Shown in pieces: positions 11,330 through 21,671 of a DNA stretch of 36,272 nt. Source of the DNA: Micractinium sp. NFX-FRZ (Eukaryota; Chlorophyta; Trebouxiophyceae; Chlorellales; Chlorellaceae). Position numbers and translations under genes: made by a program. The stretch lies in NCBI GenBank assembly GCA_029339195.1, contig JAPTJF010000561.1:1-36272 (forward strand). The letters run 5' to 3'. The notes beneath the pieces were generated by a model, which searched no databases, was not told the origin of the DNA, and worked only from the letters and a program-made list of their open reading frames with translations. Numbering within the stretch: the first letter of the stretch is position 1; each line of letters starts with the position of its first letter.

Positions 11330-14300
11330 ATGGGGCGCACTCCGCTTCCAGGTCTGGCGCTGGCGGCCATCTTGCCATCCCTGCTGCTGTGCCAGGCATC
11401 GCTGGCAACTGCAACCACGTCGGTGAGGCGGGTGGTGCCTCCGGGCCAGGCACGGGAGCACTTGTGAAGTGACTGCCGGCGATGGAACACTCGGCCGCAG
11501 CCTGTGAAGCAGGTGCTTGAACACTCGCCGCACACAATGGGCCGCGACAGGCCTATCACAACAAGGGGAATGGCACATGCCGGGCAGCGGCGCCACCGCC
11601 TGCCGCTTGTGCCGCCGCCGCGTGTCGCTCCCTCATGCCCCGTGTGTCCCTGCTCCTGCAGTGCTCCGACCCAGCATGCCTGGGCTGCGCTCCTGATGGC
11701 TTGACTTGCAACCAGTGTGAGGTGAGAGTGCCAGGCAGCACCAACAACTGCGACATATATTGCCCGCCTCTCGGCGGCAGGGTGGTCCCGCCTTTACCAG
11801 CTGCACCCCGCTGCTCTGCCCCCTCCCTGCTTTGCCCCGCCCCCGCCAGCCGTTCCCCCGCTGCTCTGCTTGTGCTCTGCTTTGCCCCCGCGGCGACCCC
11901 CCATGCTCCTTCCGCGCTGCTCTGTTCCCGCTGTCCTGAGCTGTGGTTCCCCCACTATCCTGGGCCGTCACCAGATGCTTGACCTCACATTGCTGCCGCA
12001 CAACCCGGCCTCCAGTTTGGCTACGGATTCGATGCCAAGAAGGACTGCATCAAGTGCCGGCAGGACTCGTGCAACACCTGCCAGAACACCGCCACCAACT
12101 GCATCGACTGGTCAGTTGCTTATCAGTGGCAGGGCATGTGGCTGCGTGCCCACGCTGTTCTGGAATGCTGCCTGCGTACCCGCTTGCCTGCCTGGCCTGG
12201 CCGCTCATGGCAACCCATACCCAGCTTCCCTTCCTCGCCTGCTCACACCTCACCACGCGCCTGCAGCGCTGATGATGGCAGCCATTCACAGTACATCAAA
12301 AATGGTACCTGCACCAAGTGCAACAGTCCCTACCCGTGCACTGGGTGCAACAACAAGGGTGTCTGCACCAAGTGGTAAGCAGCCGCGGGTGGCAAAACGC
12401 GTTGATTGGCAGGGCGGCAGGCGGGCACGCATTGGAGGCATTGCTGCGGCTAGGGTCGGTGCCATATGTGCTAAATAGGCAGATACAGCCCATCATGACC
12501 CTGCCTTGCAAGCTAGTGCATTGACAACTCCATCACCGCTGGGTCCGTGTGGGAATGCGGTTGGCATGCGCCTATGGCCAGCCCCGTCTCCCTCAAGTGC
12601 TGAAGCGCCCTGCCGCCCCACCCACCTGCCGTCATCGTGTGCAGCATCAACGGTTACACGCTGGCGAACGCCAAGTGTGTGAAGTGCCCTCCCAACTGCG
12701 AAGAATGCGACGGTGGGTGCAGGTCGGCAGCCGGGCGGGCAAGCGTGGTGAGCGCAGGCGGGGGCATCAGCATCGGCAGATGCTCCCCCCTGCCCTTTTG
12801 CCGCTGACTTCTGCTGAAGCCAGGCCGACCCTTGAATAATGCCTCCCCCCTGCAGCAAATGGCAAGTGCAAGACCTGCAGCATGTTCTATGGCGCAAACT
12901 CCAAGGGCAAGTGCATCAAGTGCAAGCAAGCGTTTTGCGAGACCTGTCCCGGCGACCGGCCGGATCGTTGCATCACCTGCTTCCAGGAGGAGACTGAGGT
13001 TTGGAAGTCCAAGAGCGGGGTGTGCATCAACTGCGCCAAGCTCATGAATGACGACAAGTGCGCGGAGTGCTACCACGAGTGAGTGGGGGCATGGGAGCGC
13101 TTGGGACCACTCATCCCGTTTCCGCGGGCAGGCAAGGCAGTGTGGCCCAGCACAGCTTCCCATCACAGGCCAGCATTCCTCACCCCGCCAACATACGCTT
13201 TCTCGCCTTGCCCCGCCCTGCCCCGCTCGCTTTGTGCAGTAAGGGCATCAACCCCAAAACCGGGAAGAAGGAGTGCAAGACCTGCTTCTCCGACACCGAC
13301 AAACCTTACCCCGTGTACCTGAATGCAGCTGGCAAGTGCACGACGGTGAGCTTGGGGCCACACCAGTGACTGGGGAGGGAGGGGCTAGGCAGGTCCTTGC
13401 AACAAGGGAGGGCGGGACTGGCACGCACGCGGGTGCCGGTGCGTCGCCTGCTGCCAGCGTGCCTTGCCTAAGAGCACTGCCAGTCACCCGGGGCTTACCC
13501 GCGGGTCCAACAACCCCGCGCCACACACCTGCTTGCCCACACTCCACCTGCAGTGCACCGCCAACCCATTCTCCACCGGTTGTGTGGCATGCAACGCCAA
13601 GGGCCAGTGCTCCGCGTGCGACTACGGGCTAGTGCTCACTACCCAGCGCAAGTGCCAGAAGGTGCGCAGAGTAGGGACCCAGGCGGGAGGGGGGTTGGCT
13701 CAAACTTGAGTTGTGGTTGGCGCGGGCCTCATGCCCAGGCTGCTGTAGGTGGACTGCTGCCCAAGCCTCTTGCAAGAGCCCAATAGCTGACCCGATGTAT
13801 GCCCTGCGTGCCACCCACATGCATATTCCCGGCTTGACGTGCAGTGCTCAATGAACGGCTCGTGCAAGGTGTGCACCGCCCCGGGCAAGTGCACACAGTG
13901 CTATGACGGATTCTACCTCAGCCCCATGACAAAGCGCTGCGCTGCGGTAAGTGCTGTGCCTTGGAGGGCGGCTGCCAAGTAGGACATACAACACTACAAC
14001 ATTGCCAAGTGGAGCCGACTAGGCGGCCTAACCCAACCCCGTTAGACCCACCCACATCGCGCAATGCCTGCCGTCAAGGCCGTGCTCACTTTCCACTGCC
14101 TCCCGCCTACTGTTCCTGCAGTGCAAGGGTGGCAAGGGGTGCGCCAAGTGTGACAAGGCAGGGTCCTGCCTCCGTTGCAAGGAGGGATTCCTCTACAACC
14201 CCGCGACGAAGGCCTGCAACCCATGTAAGTGGGGCAGCAGAACTGCTTTGAGGCGGAGCAGCCAGTTCACAGCGCACTGGGCAGTCATGCCTTCCTGCCT

Positions 14301-15290
14301 GCCTGCCTGCCTGCCTGCCTGTTGTGCTGTGCTGTATACTTGCAAGCGCTCTTTGGGCGTTTATAGCCGTTGCATGCCGGACTCCGCCACCTACCAGCAC
14401 TGCCCCCAGCGTATCTGTGTGTATTTGCAGGCCAGGGCAAGTGGTGCGCCAGCTGCAACCCCATCAGCAAGTGCACCAAGTGCAAGGACGGCAACAGCTT
14501 CCAGCCCGCCGAGGACATCTGGCTGGCCAACGGCGTCTGCCGCGCTGTGAGTGCTGCCAAAACACAGCTGTCGGGATGCAGCATCGAGGGCGGACAGGAG
14601 CACATGCGTGCGTTTGCTTGTCCCCGCCCGGCAACCATGCTGTGCTAGCTTGCATGTCGCAGGCTTCACTGCCACTGCACTAGTGCAGTACTTGAGTCTG
14701 ACAGTGCGCTGCCGCCCACACCTTCCTGCCTCGTCGCAGTGCTCTGACGTGGACCCTTCTTGCCAGATCTGCGACCACGCCACGAACAAGTGCAAGAAGT
14801 GAGCAGTCCTGCGCCTGCTTGCTCCGGAGGAACAGCAGCGGCAGCAGCAGCAGCGCCAGCGCGTTCTGCTGCCACTTCACAGCTGAGGGAGGAGGGGCCG
14901 GGCCTGCCCACCTGCTTCAAAGCCGAGCATGCCCCTCGCCCCTCCACCCCCCACCCATGCCAGGTGCTGGGCCAACTTTGGCCTTGTCTCGGGCCGGTGC
15001 CAGACCTGCACTGACCCAGGCTGCGATCAGTGTGATGGAAATGTGGCGGTTTGCAAGAACTGGTGAGAGCCTGCCTGCATGCCCGCCGTGCCGCACGGCG
15101 AGGGGCGGGGGCAGCGCATACACCTGCCCTGCCTTATTCCACGCTTGCGCCGTCCTTGAAGGCACATTAATTTAATGCACCCTCTTTGCCTTGTGCCACC
15201 CCCTTTCACACTGTCAAATCTGCGTCTTGCCCTCATTGCAGCAACGACGGCTTCAACCTGGTGGGCGGCAAGTGCCAGATGACGAAGTGA
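11330..15290 (+). CDS. Secreted cysteine-rich modular protein (CxxC repeats)
   Basis: Exons: 11330-11422, 11662-11721, 12016-12110, 12267-12374, 12645-12712, 12856-13078, 13240-13345, 13554-13661, 13845-13946, 14122-14224, 14431-14546, 14740-14798, 14964-15062, 15242-15290 (TGA), 462 aa. The first exon encodes a signal peptide (MGRTPLPGLALAAILPSLLL, then a small-residue cleavage region). The rest holds about 72 Cys in 431 residues, in repeats of C-x2-C pairs such as CTQCYDGFYLSP and CLRCKEGFLYNP. This is the pattern of disulphide-rich extracellular domains (growth-factor-receptor/furin-like Cys-rich folds). No membrane segment or GPI signal is visible, so it is probably secreted, perhaps to the cell wall. 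Nine of 13 introns fall at or inside a Cys codon. Function unknown. The link between exons 1 and 2 rests on phase, a good GTGAGG donor and the need for a signal peptide. Confidence 0.83.
14294..14321 (+). repeat. (CCTG)n microsatellite in Cys-rich gene intron
   Basis: Seven tandem CCTG units in the intron 14225-14430, about 70 bases after the donor. Confidence 0.95.
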
Positions 15291-15625
15291 GCTCATGACT
15301 TCATGCTGTTAACCCTTGGGCGGCACTAGATCAACCGAATTGCCACCCGAGGCGCCCAGCCAAGTTGCACTTGCTGCGGCAGAGAGCAGCACACCAACAC
15401 TTCCTCTCCTTAGCCCCCATTAGATAAGGCTCGCACCCCTCCCTCCCGCGCGCTGCGACGAGAGGCACACCACCAGAACCGGATTGATCCAAACGTACTC
15501 ATGATGCCTGTGTGCGCTTTTCCTTCCAATCACCCCCCGTCAACCTTTGCCTACTTGACTGCATGGCTTTATGCAGCTGCACTGGCATGCCACAGTTCAA
15601 GTCATTGCAGCAATAGCCGCCATGT

Positions 15626-15630
15626 TGTAA
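15626..15630 (+). terminator. Putative poly(A) signal of Cys-rich gene (TGTAA)
   Basis: The first + strand TGTAA I found after the stop at 15290, implying a 3' UTR of about 340 bases. A similar GCCATGTTGTAA context occurs in the upstream relic region near 10540 (GCCATGTTGTAA). Confidence 0.5.
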
Positions 15631-15683
15631 CCACCCCCCTGGAAAGTGCCTCAATGGCAGCTGCAGTTGGGTGAACGAGCTTG

Positions 15684-15688
15684 TTACA
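15684..15688 (-). terminator. Putative poly(A) signal of SEN54 (TGTAA on - strand)
   Basis: TTACA on the + strand, 122 bases beyond the SEN54 stop. Confidence 0.5.
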
Positions 15689-15809
15689 CATGCATGTCAA
15701 CTCGTGTCGCCCACAGGTGGGGCAGTGCATGCAAGTGGGAAGCAGGAGGTGGGAGGCAGCGCCACCATCCCGTCCCGCATCTGCCGGCGTCCTGCGCGTC
15801 AGCCACGTG

Positions 15810-17916
15810 TCAGCGCAGGATGCTGCGCAGCTCCACATGCGTGTACCCGTAGAAGCAGATGTCTCCCTTCTCCAGGGTGGCAAACCGCACAGGCGTCCCC
15901 CCCGCCGCTGCATCTGCCGCCGCCATGAGCTCGGGTGTGGGGCCGCGGGTGCAGGGCAGCACCGCCACCACGCAGGCGGGGGCGCCCGGCTGCTTGCGTG
16001 AGAAGCGGGCGTTGGAGAGGTAGACATCATAGTGCTGCCAGGGGTGGATGAGAGGGGGCGTGAGCAAGAACAAGAGGGGGCCCAGTTAGGTGAGCATGGT
16101 AGTAAGAGCGATGAGCAGGCACGCAAGTTTGCTGCCAATATGCTGCACCGGCACCTGCCACCACAACACACGCGGGCGCGCGGGCCCGGCATAAATGATG
16201 CAGGCTGTGCCTGCCACTGCTGGGCTGCACCCCATGGCTCCGTCCCATCCCGTTCCATGCCACCCCCACCACCACACCCCGCCCCAGCTCACCAGCAGGT
16301 GGCGCCCCGCCACTGCACCGCCCAATGGCTGCAGGTCGCCCAGCGGTACGCCCTGCAGCGGCGCCATGCGAGGGAAGTCGGCGGCTGCACGCTGCGCAGG
16401 CGTGGGCAGCACCTGGCAGCGGGGCAGGGCCTCCAGGAAGCCCGCCGGCAGGCTCGCCAGCCAGGGGTTGGCGGCGGCCCAGGCAGCAGCAGGGGGGGCG
16501 CTGGCGACACCGCTGCTGCCACCTGCGGCTGGTGCAATGCCTGCCTCTGGCGCTTCCTGCTCCTGCTGCTGCTGCTCCTGCTGCTGCCCCTGTGCTGGCA
16601 GCGCCTGGCTACCCACTGCCGTCACTGCTCCAGGCCCCGCACTAGCAACCCACCATCTGCCGCTGCACTGCTGCTGCTGGGCATCCACTTTCCGCTTCTT
16701 GCGAGGCGGCCCGGCCGGCACCGGCTGCTGCTGCGCCGCCGCCATGGCTGCAGGCGCAGCACTCTGCTGTGCACCCTGCTGCGGCTGCTGAGCCGGCCCT
16801 GGCGCTGCCAACGGCGGCGGGCCCCAGGCCGCCGCCCTGACCGCCGCCGCCACGTCGTCACCTGGCCCCAGCGCCCATCGCGCGCCGTGCCGCTGCACAA
16901 TGTACCCCGCCCTCAGCAGCTTGCAGAAGATGAGGTACGCGCCGATGGGCACCCCAGTCCCTGTCATCAGGTCGTACGCCTCCTGCAGCGACAGCAGGCG
17001 CTGCTGCCCCTGCCCCTGCTGCTGCTGGCCCTTGCGCTGCCTCTGCTGAGCACCGCCGCTGCCGTCCAGGAAGAGCAGCAGGTTGGCACGGTCCATGAGG
17101 TAGCTGCAGGCGTGCAGGACGGGTGCAGGGGGCCCGACAGGTCAAGCGGGACACACGAATGCGGCGGGAGTCAGGCACCGGGACCTGAGCAGGCTGCGGG
17201 GCAGCAGCCACACCGGGTCAACAGTTGAACAGTAAAACAACTGCAACCCCACCTGCACTCCTCCATGAGCGCATAAAGCTAGGGCACAAGGCATTCACAC
17301 ATGTGGGTGCCCCCTCACACGGCCTCCTCGATGAACAGGTATGTCTTGGGGCCGCGCGTGAAGCCCATGTGCGCCAGCAGCTTGCCCTTCTGCAGCACCA
17401 CCTCCGCCGCGCCCAGCTCCGGGCGCCAGATGGCGGCAGCCAGCTCGCGCCTGCACGCGGCATGAGCGTGAGGGGCAGCAGCAGGGGATGTGAGGAAGCT
17501 GGAGGGTCTAAGGACGCGGGCAGCAGCAAGCGCAGGCAGGGCACAAGCGATGTCTGTCGCAGGGCACAGCAGCATGCTGGAGGGCACGCACACACAGCCT
17601 TCTGCTGCCATCCGGAGAAGAGAGGCAACCCCGGAAGCCGTGCCAGCCCGCCCTGCCAGCCCGCCCCCCACTCCCCACACCCTCCACCCCCGACCGCCCC
17701 CACCCACCCCGTGCGTGCCATGGCCCACACCGAGTGCAGCTCCCCCAGCTTGCCCGCCAGCTCAGCCGCCTCATCCCCCGGGGCGCTGCCCTCCTCGTGG
17801 TCGGCGCTAAACAGCTCCGCCTTTTGGCCGCGCTTGAAGATGGCCGCGCTAAAGGCGGCCTTGTTCAGGTGCTCACGAGGCCCCGGGGCCGCCAGGTGCT
17901 GCTCCGCGGCAGCCAT
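15810..17916 (-). CDS. SEN54: tRNA-splicing endonuclease subunit Sen54
   Basis: Minus-strand exons: 17916-17708, 17450-17319, 17103-16293, 16034-15810 (TGA), 458 aa. Sen54 is a structural subunit of the Sen2/Sen34/Sen15/Sen54 endonuclease that removes introns from pre-tRNAs. The N-terminal domain shows ELAAAIWRPELGAAEVV, GKLLAHMGF and EEAVYLMDRANLLLFL (to about residue 126), then LLSLQEAYDLM (150-160) and LRAGYIVQRHGARW, all typical of the family. The C-terminal endonuclease-like fold is exon 4: HYDVYLSNARFSRKQPGAP and LEKGDICFYGYTHVEL. As in other Sen54 proteins I see no catalytic His/Lys triad. Between them lies a long Gln/Ala/Pro-rich segment with a basic nuclear-localisation-like motif (PRKKRKV, about 248). 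The start is the first usable ATG. An Ala-rich open stretch upstream (to about 18080) could be extra N-terminus if an unseen 5' exon exists. Confidence 0.92.
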
Positions 17917-18782
17917 GGCTGCTTCGGTAAGGGGTCGCCTAGAGGAAGCCCAGTCCGTAGGAGCGCTGCTGGCTCTTGGTGCCGCCACCACCGCTGCTGC
18001 CGCTGCCGCCGCCGCCGCTGCTGTCGCCCTGAGCTTGTGAACCGATGCGGCAGGCCTTCGATACTCCCTGTAGGGCGACACGATTTACGTGAGGGTGTCT
18101 CAGCCGCCAGAGAGCTCGTCGCATGCAAAGCGCTGGGCCACAAGCCCCCCGTGATCTCCGCGCGCACTGACTGGCTTACCTACTTGTACCGGGATATGCG
18201 CTCGTGTGTTTGCACCGCAGGAACAGCGATTTGGCGGACAGCAGAAGACCAGCCTGCTGTCGTGCTGCGCTCGTTGCTCAAACTGCGTGGGCTCTGGCCA
18301 TTCGTTCACCCCTGATCGTGCCGCAGTAACTGTCCGACACCTCTTCTGCTGCCACTCCTTGCTTCAAACGCGGAACGGGTCAAGGTGAGCACCTACCGCT
18401 GGCCCCGCCTCTGCAGGCGTGCATCCTGCGATTTCAAGTTCCAACCACGCATGGCTTCGCTAAGTTGCGCCGCAGCAATGCTGATGTTCTGCTTGCGCCC
18501 TGGTGTTGCCCCACCCGCCGCCTGCCGGTGCCTGCGGTGCCTGCCTGCCTGCCCCGACGCGGGGTTCAAGGGGGGACAAGCATGCACGCACACTGCACTG
18601 TAGCACAGAACGAAGCACTGGCAAGCTCCAGTCTACTTGGGTTTGGGCATGCTGCGCCCTTGCCATTCCTATCCCAGTGTGCCTCTCCCAGCCCAGCCCA
18701 CCCCACGCACCCCATTCAGTCCTCTCCTGTCGGCGGTACACTTCAGCCGGGGACTGGCTGCCTCTGGTGTGCCTATTCCGCC
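17917..18782. other. Divergent intergenic region, SEN54 / 2OG-oxygenase
   Basis: 866 bases between two start codons on opposite strands; the promoters of both genes must lie here. It contains an Ala-codon-rich GCC/GCT repeat stretch (about 17985-18030) just upstream of SEN54. It also contains a short + strand ORF at 18451-18603 (MASLSCAAAMLMFC...) that I cannot connect by splicing to the oxygenase gene. Confidence 0.6.
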
Positions 18783-21388
18783 ATGCCAAACTCCCCAGTG
18801 GTGTTTCAGTATGCTGACCTGGCTGACCCCGATGCTGACGTGTCGGCCCTGATTGAGCAGGTGGGCTGCGCCTCCCTGTGTTCTATGTCGGCCGGGAGGG
18901 CGGTTGGCTGGCCAACCAGTGGTTGGCATCGGGGGCAGCATCGGGGGACCAGCAAGTGTGGGTGTGGTGACTCAATCAATGAACAAGTGAAGTTGCTGTG
19001 CGTACTACCTTCCTGCCTACCTGCCTGCCTGCCTGCCTGCCTGCCCCTGGGTCTGGTGTCCCTCTCTCAATGCAGCGCCGCACCCCTGCCTCCCTCCCCT
19101 GCTCATCCCCCCACAGGCCTTTGGCCCCGAGGGCCTGGGCATCTGCACCGTCAGCGGGGTGCCCGGCTTCCCAGAGATGCGGCGCGCCCTGCTGCCGCTG
19201 GCGGCGCAACTGGCGGCGCTGCCACAGGGTGTGAAAGCGCGGTACGAGGACGCGGCGTCGCAGTACAACTTTGGTTGGTCGTGCGGGCAGGAAGTACTGG
19301 AGGGGGGCCGCCCAGACACGCACAAGGGTGGGTAGATGGGTGGGTGGGGAGGGTGGGTGGGTGGGTGGGTGTGAGGTGGCATGCTGTGGTGCGCTGGTCT
19401 GGCCCAGCACGCGGGCGCACCAGCCCCGGCCTGCTTTGCTCTTATCTCTGCCCTCCTCCACCCTTCTCCCCTCTCGCTGCCTTTCTCACCTGCACCGCAC
19501 CAGCCTGCCCTCCTCCTCCACACCCCACTCTCATGGCCACCCCCCACCCCCCGCAGGCAGCTGGTACGCCAACCCGCTCACCGACGACCCCGCGCCCGGC
19601 GACGCTGCCCTGGCTGCTGCCCACCCCGCCTACGCTCGCCCCAACCTGTGGCCGCGTGACGAGCTGCCAGCGCTGGAGGCGGCGTTCAAGGCGCTGGGGC
19701 GGCTCATCTGCGGGGTGGGCCTGCTGCTGGCGCACCACTGCGACAAGGTGGGGTGGGGGGTGAGGAGTGGGTGGGTGGGTGGCAGACGGGGCGTGGGGGA
19801 GAAGGTCGGGTGGGCTGCATGCACACCTGCCAGCGGGGAGGTTGCTGAGCTTTAATAACAGCGTCATGCTCCCTACCCTGGTGTCGCAACGGATGATGCA
19901 CCTGCGCTGAACTTCTTGCCTCGGCGCCTACTCCTCCCCCGCCCCCTGCCCCCCGCAGTACGTGGCGTCCAAGCTGGGTGCCCCGCTGCCCCGCAGCCTG
20001 CACTCCATCCTGGCCGAATCGCCCTGCCCCAAGGGTGGGTGGGTGAGCCAGCGCCCATGGGATTTGGTGGTGCTTGGGCGTGGGGGAGCATGCCCCTGGG
20101 TGCCCCACCCCTGCTGCTGGCGCTGGTGCTGGCGTCCCAACTGCTGTGTCGCCGCATCTGCTGCCTGCCCTTCTGTTTCCTGTTGCCGCTGCAAGCTGAC
20201 AGGGCTGCGCATCTCCGCCCCACCCTGGCAGCGCTGCCCTGCACCCCGCATTCATTCCCCTTATTCTGCAATCATCCGCGTTTATTCTGCCCGCCCGCCC
20301 CCCTCCGGCAGGCCGCTTGCTGCACTACTTTGCGCACGCGGAGCCCGCCGGCGGCGCTGCTGCCGCTGCCGCTGCTGCTGCTGCCGATACGGATGGCGGC
20401 CCCAACTGGTGCGGCTGGCACTACGACAACGGCAGCTTGACGGGCCTCACATCTGCCCTGTACCTGGATGCCGGCGGGGAGCCCACAGCGTGCGCGGATC
20501 CGCAGGCGGGGCTGCACATCCGGGACCGCTCGGGGCGGGTGGTGCACGCGGTCATACCGCCGGAGCACATTGGCTTCCAAGTGGGGGAGGCCATGCAGGT
20601 GGGGGTGTGGGTGCCCGGGAGGAGTGGAGGGGGGCATGGCATGGGAGGCTGCGGGCGTCCGAGGAGAATGCGCCTGGTTGGGAAGCAGACTGAGCGGAGG
20701 CAGGCGTTTGTGAAATGTCGAGATGTGGAAGCGGTGCTAATGAAGCCCGGCACCTTCATCAGGCAGGCCTCGCCCCTCTTGTCCCCTTCCCCACCATCAC
20801 TCTGTTCAGCACAGCCCAACCAGGCACCCGGCCTCACCCGCCCTGCTTCCCCCTGCAGATCCACTCTGGCGGCCTGCTGCGCGGCACGCCGCACTGCGTG
20901 GTGGCCCCGCGCCCCGAGTTGAGCGCGGGCGTCAGCCGGGAGACGTTTGCCGTGTTCATGCAGGTGGGTGGGTGGGTGGGTGAAGCCTGTGTTGACGGGT
21001 GGGGCCAGATAGCACTGTGGTTGGTTGGACGTGTTGCTGCCAGGCGACGGCCGTGCAACTAGCACCAGCTGGCTGCCTGGTCTGCCCAGGGCCTGCCCCT
21101 CGGTGCCGTACTGCTGGCTGGCCGCCCATCTGAGTGCTGCCTCAGCCTACCTCACCCTTGCATCTCTCGCCCACCCCTGCTTGTTTTCTCCGCATCCACC
21201 CCACCCTGCCCATCACCGTCCTGTGCCTGCAGCCCAAGTGGGACGTGCCGCTGGAGCCGCCTCCCGGGGTGCAGCCCGAGGCGGTGGGCATTGGGCAGTG
21301 GCAGCCGGGGCTGACGTTCGGGGAGCACAGCGCACGCACCTTTGACGTATACTATGCAGCAAAGCCACAGCAGGGACAGCAGGCGTAG
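18783..21388 (+). CDS. 2-oxoglutarate/Fe(II)-dependent oxygenase-like protein (isopenicillin-N-synthase fold)
   Basis: Exons: 18783-18860, 19117-19327, 19557-19747, 19959-20034, 20312-20598, 20859-20963, 21233-21388 (TAG), 367 aa. The N-terminus (VVFQYADL, then ALIEQAFGPEGLGICTVSGV) matches the start of IPNS-type non-haem iron oxygenases. The double-stranded beta-helix core carries the iron ligands HxD in GWHYDNGSLTGL (about H222, D224) and a distal His in LLRGTPHCVV (about H293). R-E-T near 308 sits where the co-substrate-binding R-x-S is expected. An Ala run (about 201-210) precedes the first iron ligands. No targeting peptide is evident, so it is probably cytosolic. The substrate cannot be inferred: the family includes hormone, alkaloid and flavonoid enzymes as well as uncharacterised proteins conserved in algae and plants. 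The start was chosen because it gives a family-typical N-terminus. Confidence 0.88.
19020..19043 (+). repeat. (CCTG)n microsatellite in 2OG-oxygenase intron 1
   Basis: Six tandem CCTG units in the intron 18861-19116. Confidence 0.93.
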
Positions 21389-21401
21389 CGGCACGCAGGG
21401 C

Positions 21402-21406
21402 TGTAA
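21402..21406 (+). terminator. Putative poly(A) signal of 2OG-oxygenase gene (TGTAA)
   Basis: TGTAA only 14 bases after the stop codon. A second TGTAA at 21606-21610 would give a longer 3' UTR that runs over the 3' UTR of SEC6. The two stops are 283 bases apart, and I see no gene between them. Confidence 0.45.
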
Positions 21407-21516
21407 GGTACCCACCACCACAGCAACGTTTGCCATTTGCCAGGCTGGGCTCTGATGCCCGCCACTTGTCCCGCTTCTGGCTCTCATTCCCGCCGGGCCC
21501 ATGCGCTGTGTTGGCG

Positions 21517-21521
21517 TTACA
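21517..21521 (-). terminator. Putative poly(A) signal of SEC6 (TGTAA on - strand)
   Basis: TTACA on the + strand, about 150 bases beyond the SEC6 stop. Confidence 0.5.
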
Positions 21522-21671
21522 TGCCTTGGATGCAAATGAATATGATGACCTGTACACTCAATTGCCTGTGAGCACCACGGCGCTTGTACACAACCAACAG
21601 CACTGTGTAACAATTTCTTCCCACACAATCGCCTCGGCAGGCGGCCCCCACAGCGCGCAGGGTGACAGCCG

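Larger units (their letters stand above)
15291..15809. other. Convergent 3' region between Cys-rich gene and SEN54
   Basis: 519 bases between the stops of two converging genes. It holds both 3' UTRs, with TGTAA on the + strand at 15626-15630 and on the - strand at 15688-15684. If those sites are used, the mature transcripts end close together but barely overlap. No further gene seen. Confidence 0.6.

Noticed and set aside
12016..14800. Zinc-finger (nuclear) interpretation of the CxxC repeats
   Set aside because: A signal peptide precedes them, the spacing varies, no regular zinc-finger spacing or basic DNA-binding stretch is seen, and the Cys density fits disulphide-bonded extracellular domains better.
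18030..18124. Extra first exon for SEN54 starting at 18124
   Set aside because: Its donor (GTAAAT) either leaves an intron of only about 20 bases or joins a frame that stops near 17939, so the ATG at 17916 was kept.
18385..18420. Very short intron (GTGAGC to CTGCAG) upstream of the oxygenase
   Set aside because: At about 35 bases it is shorter than every intron called here, and no coding exon can be joined to it in frame.
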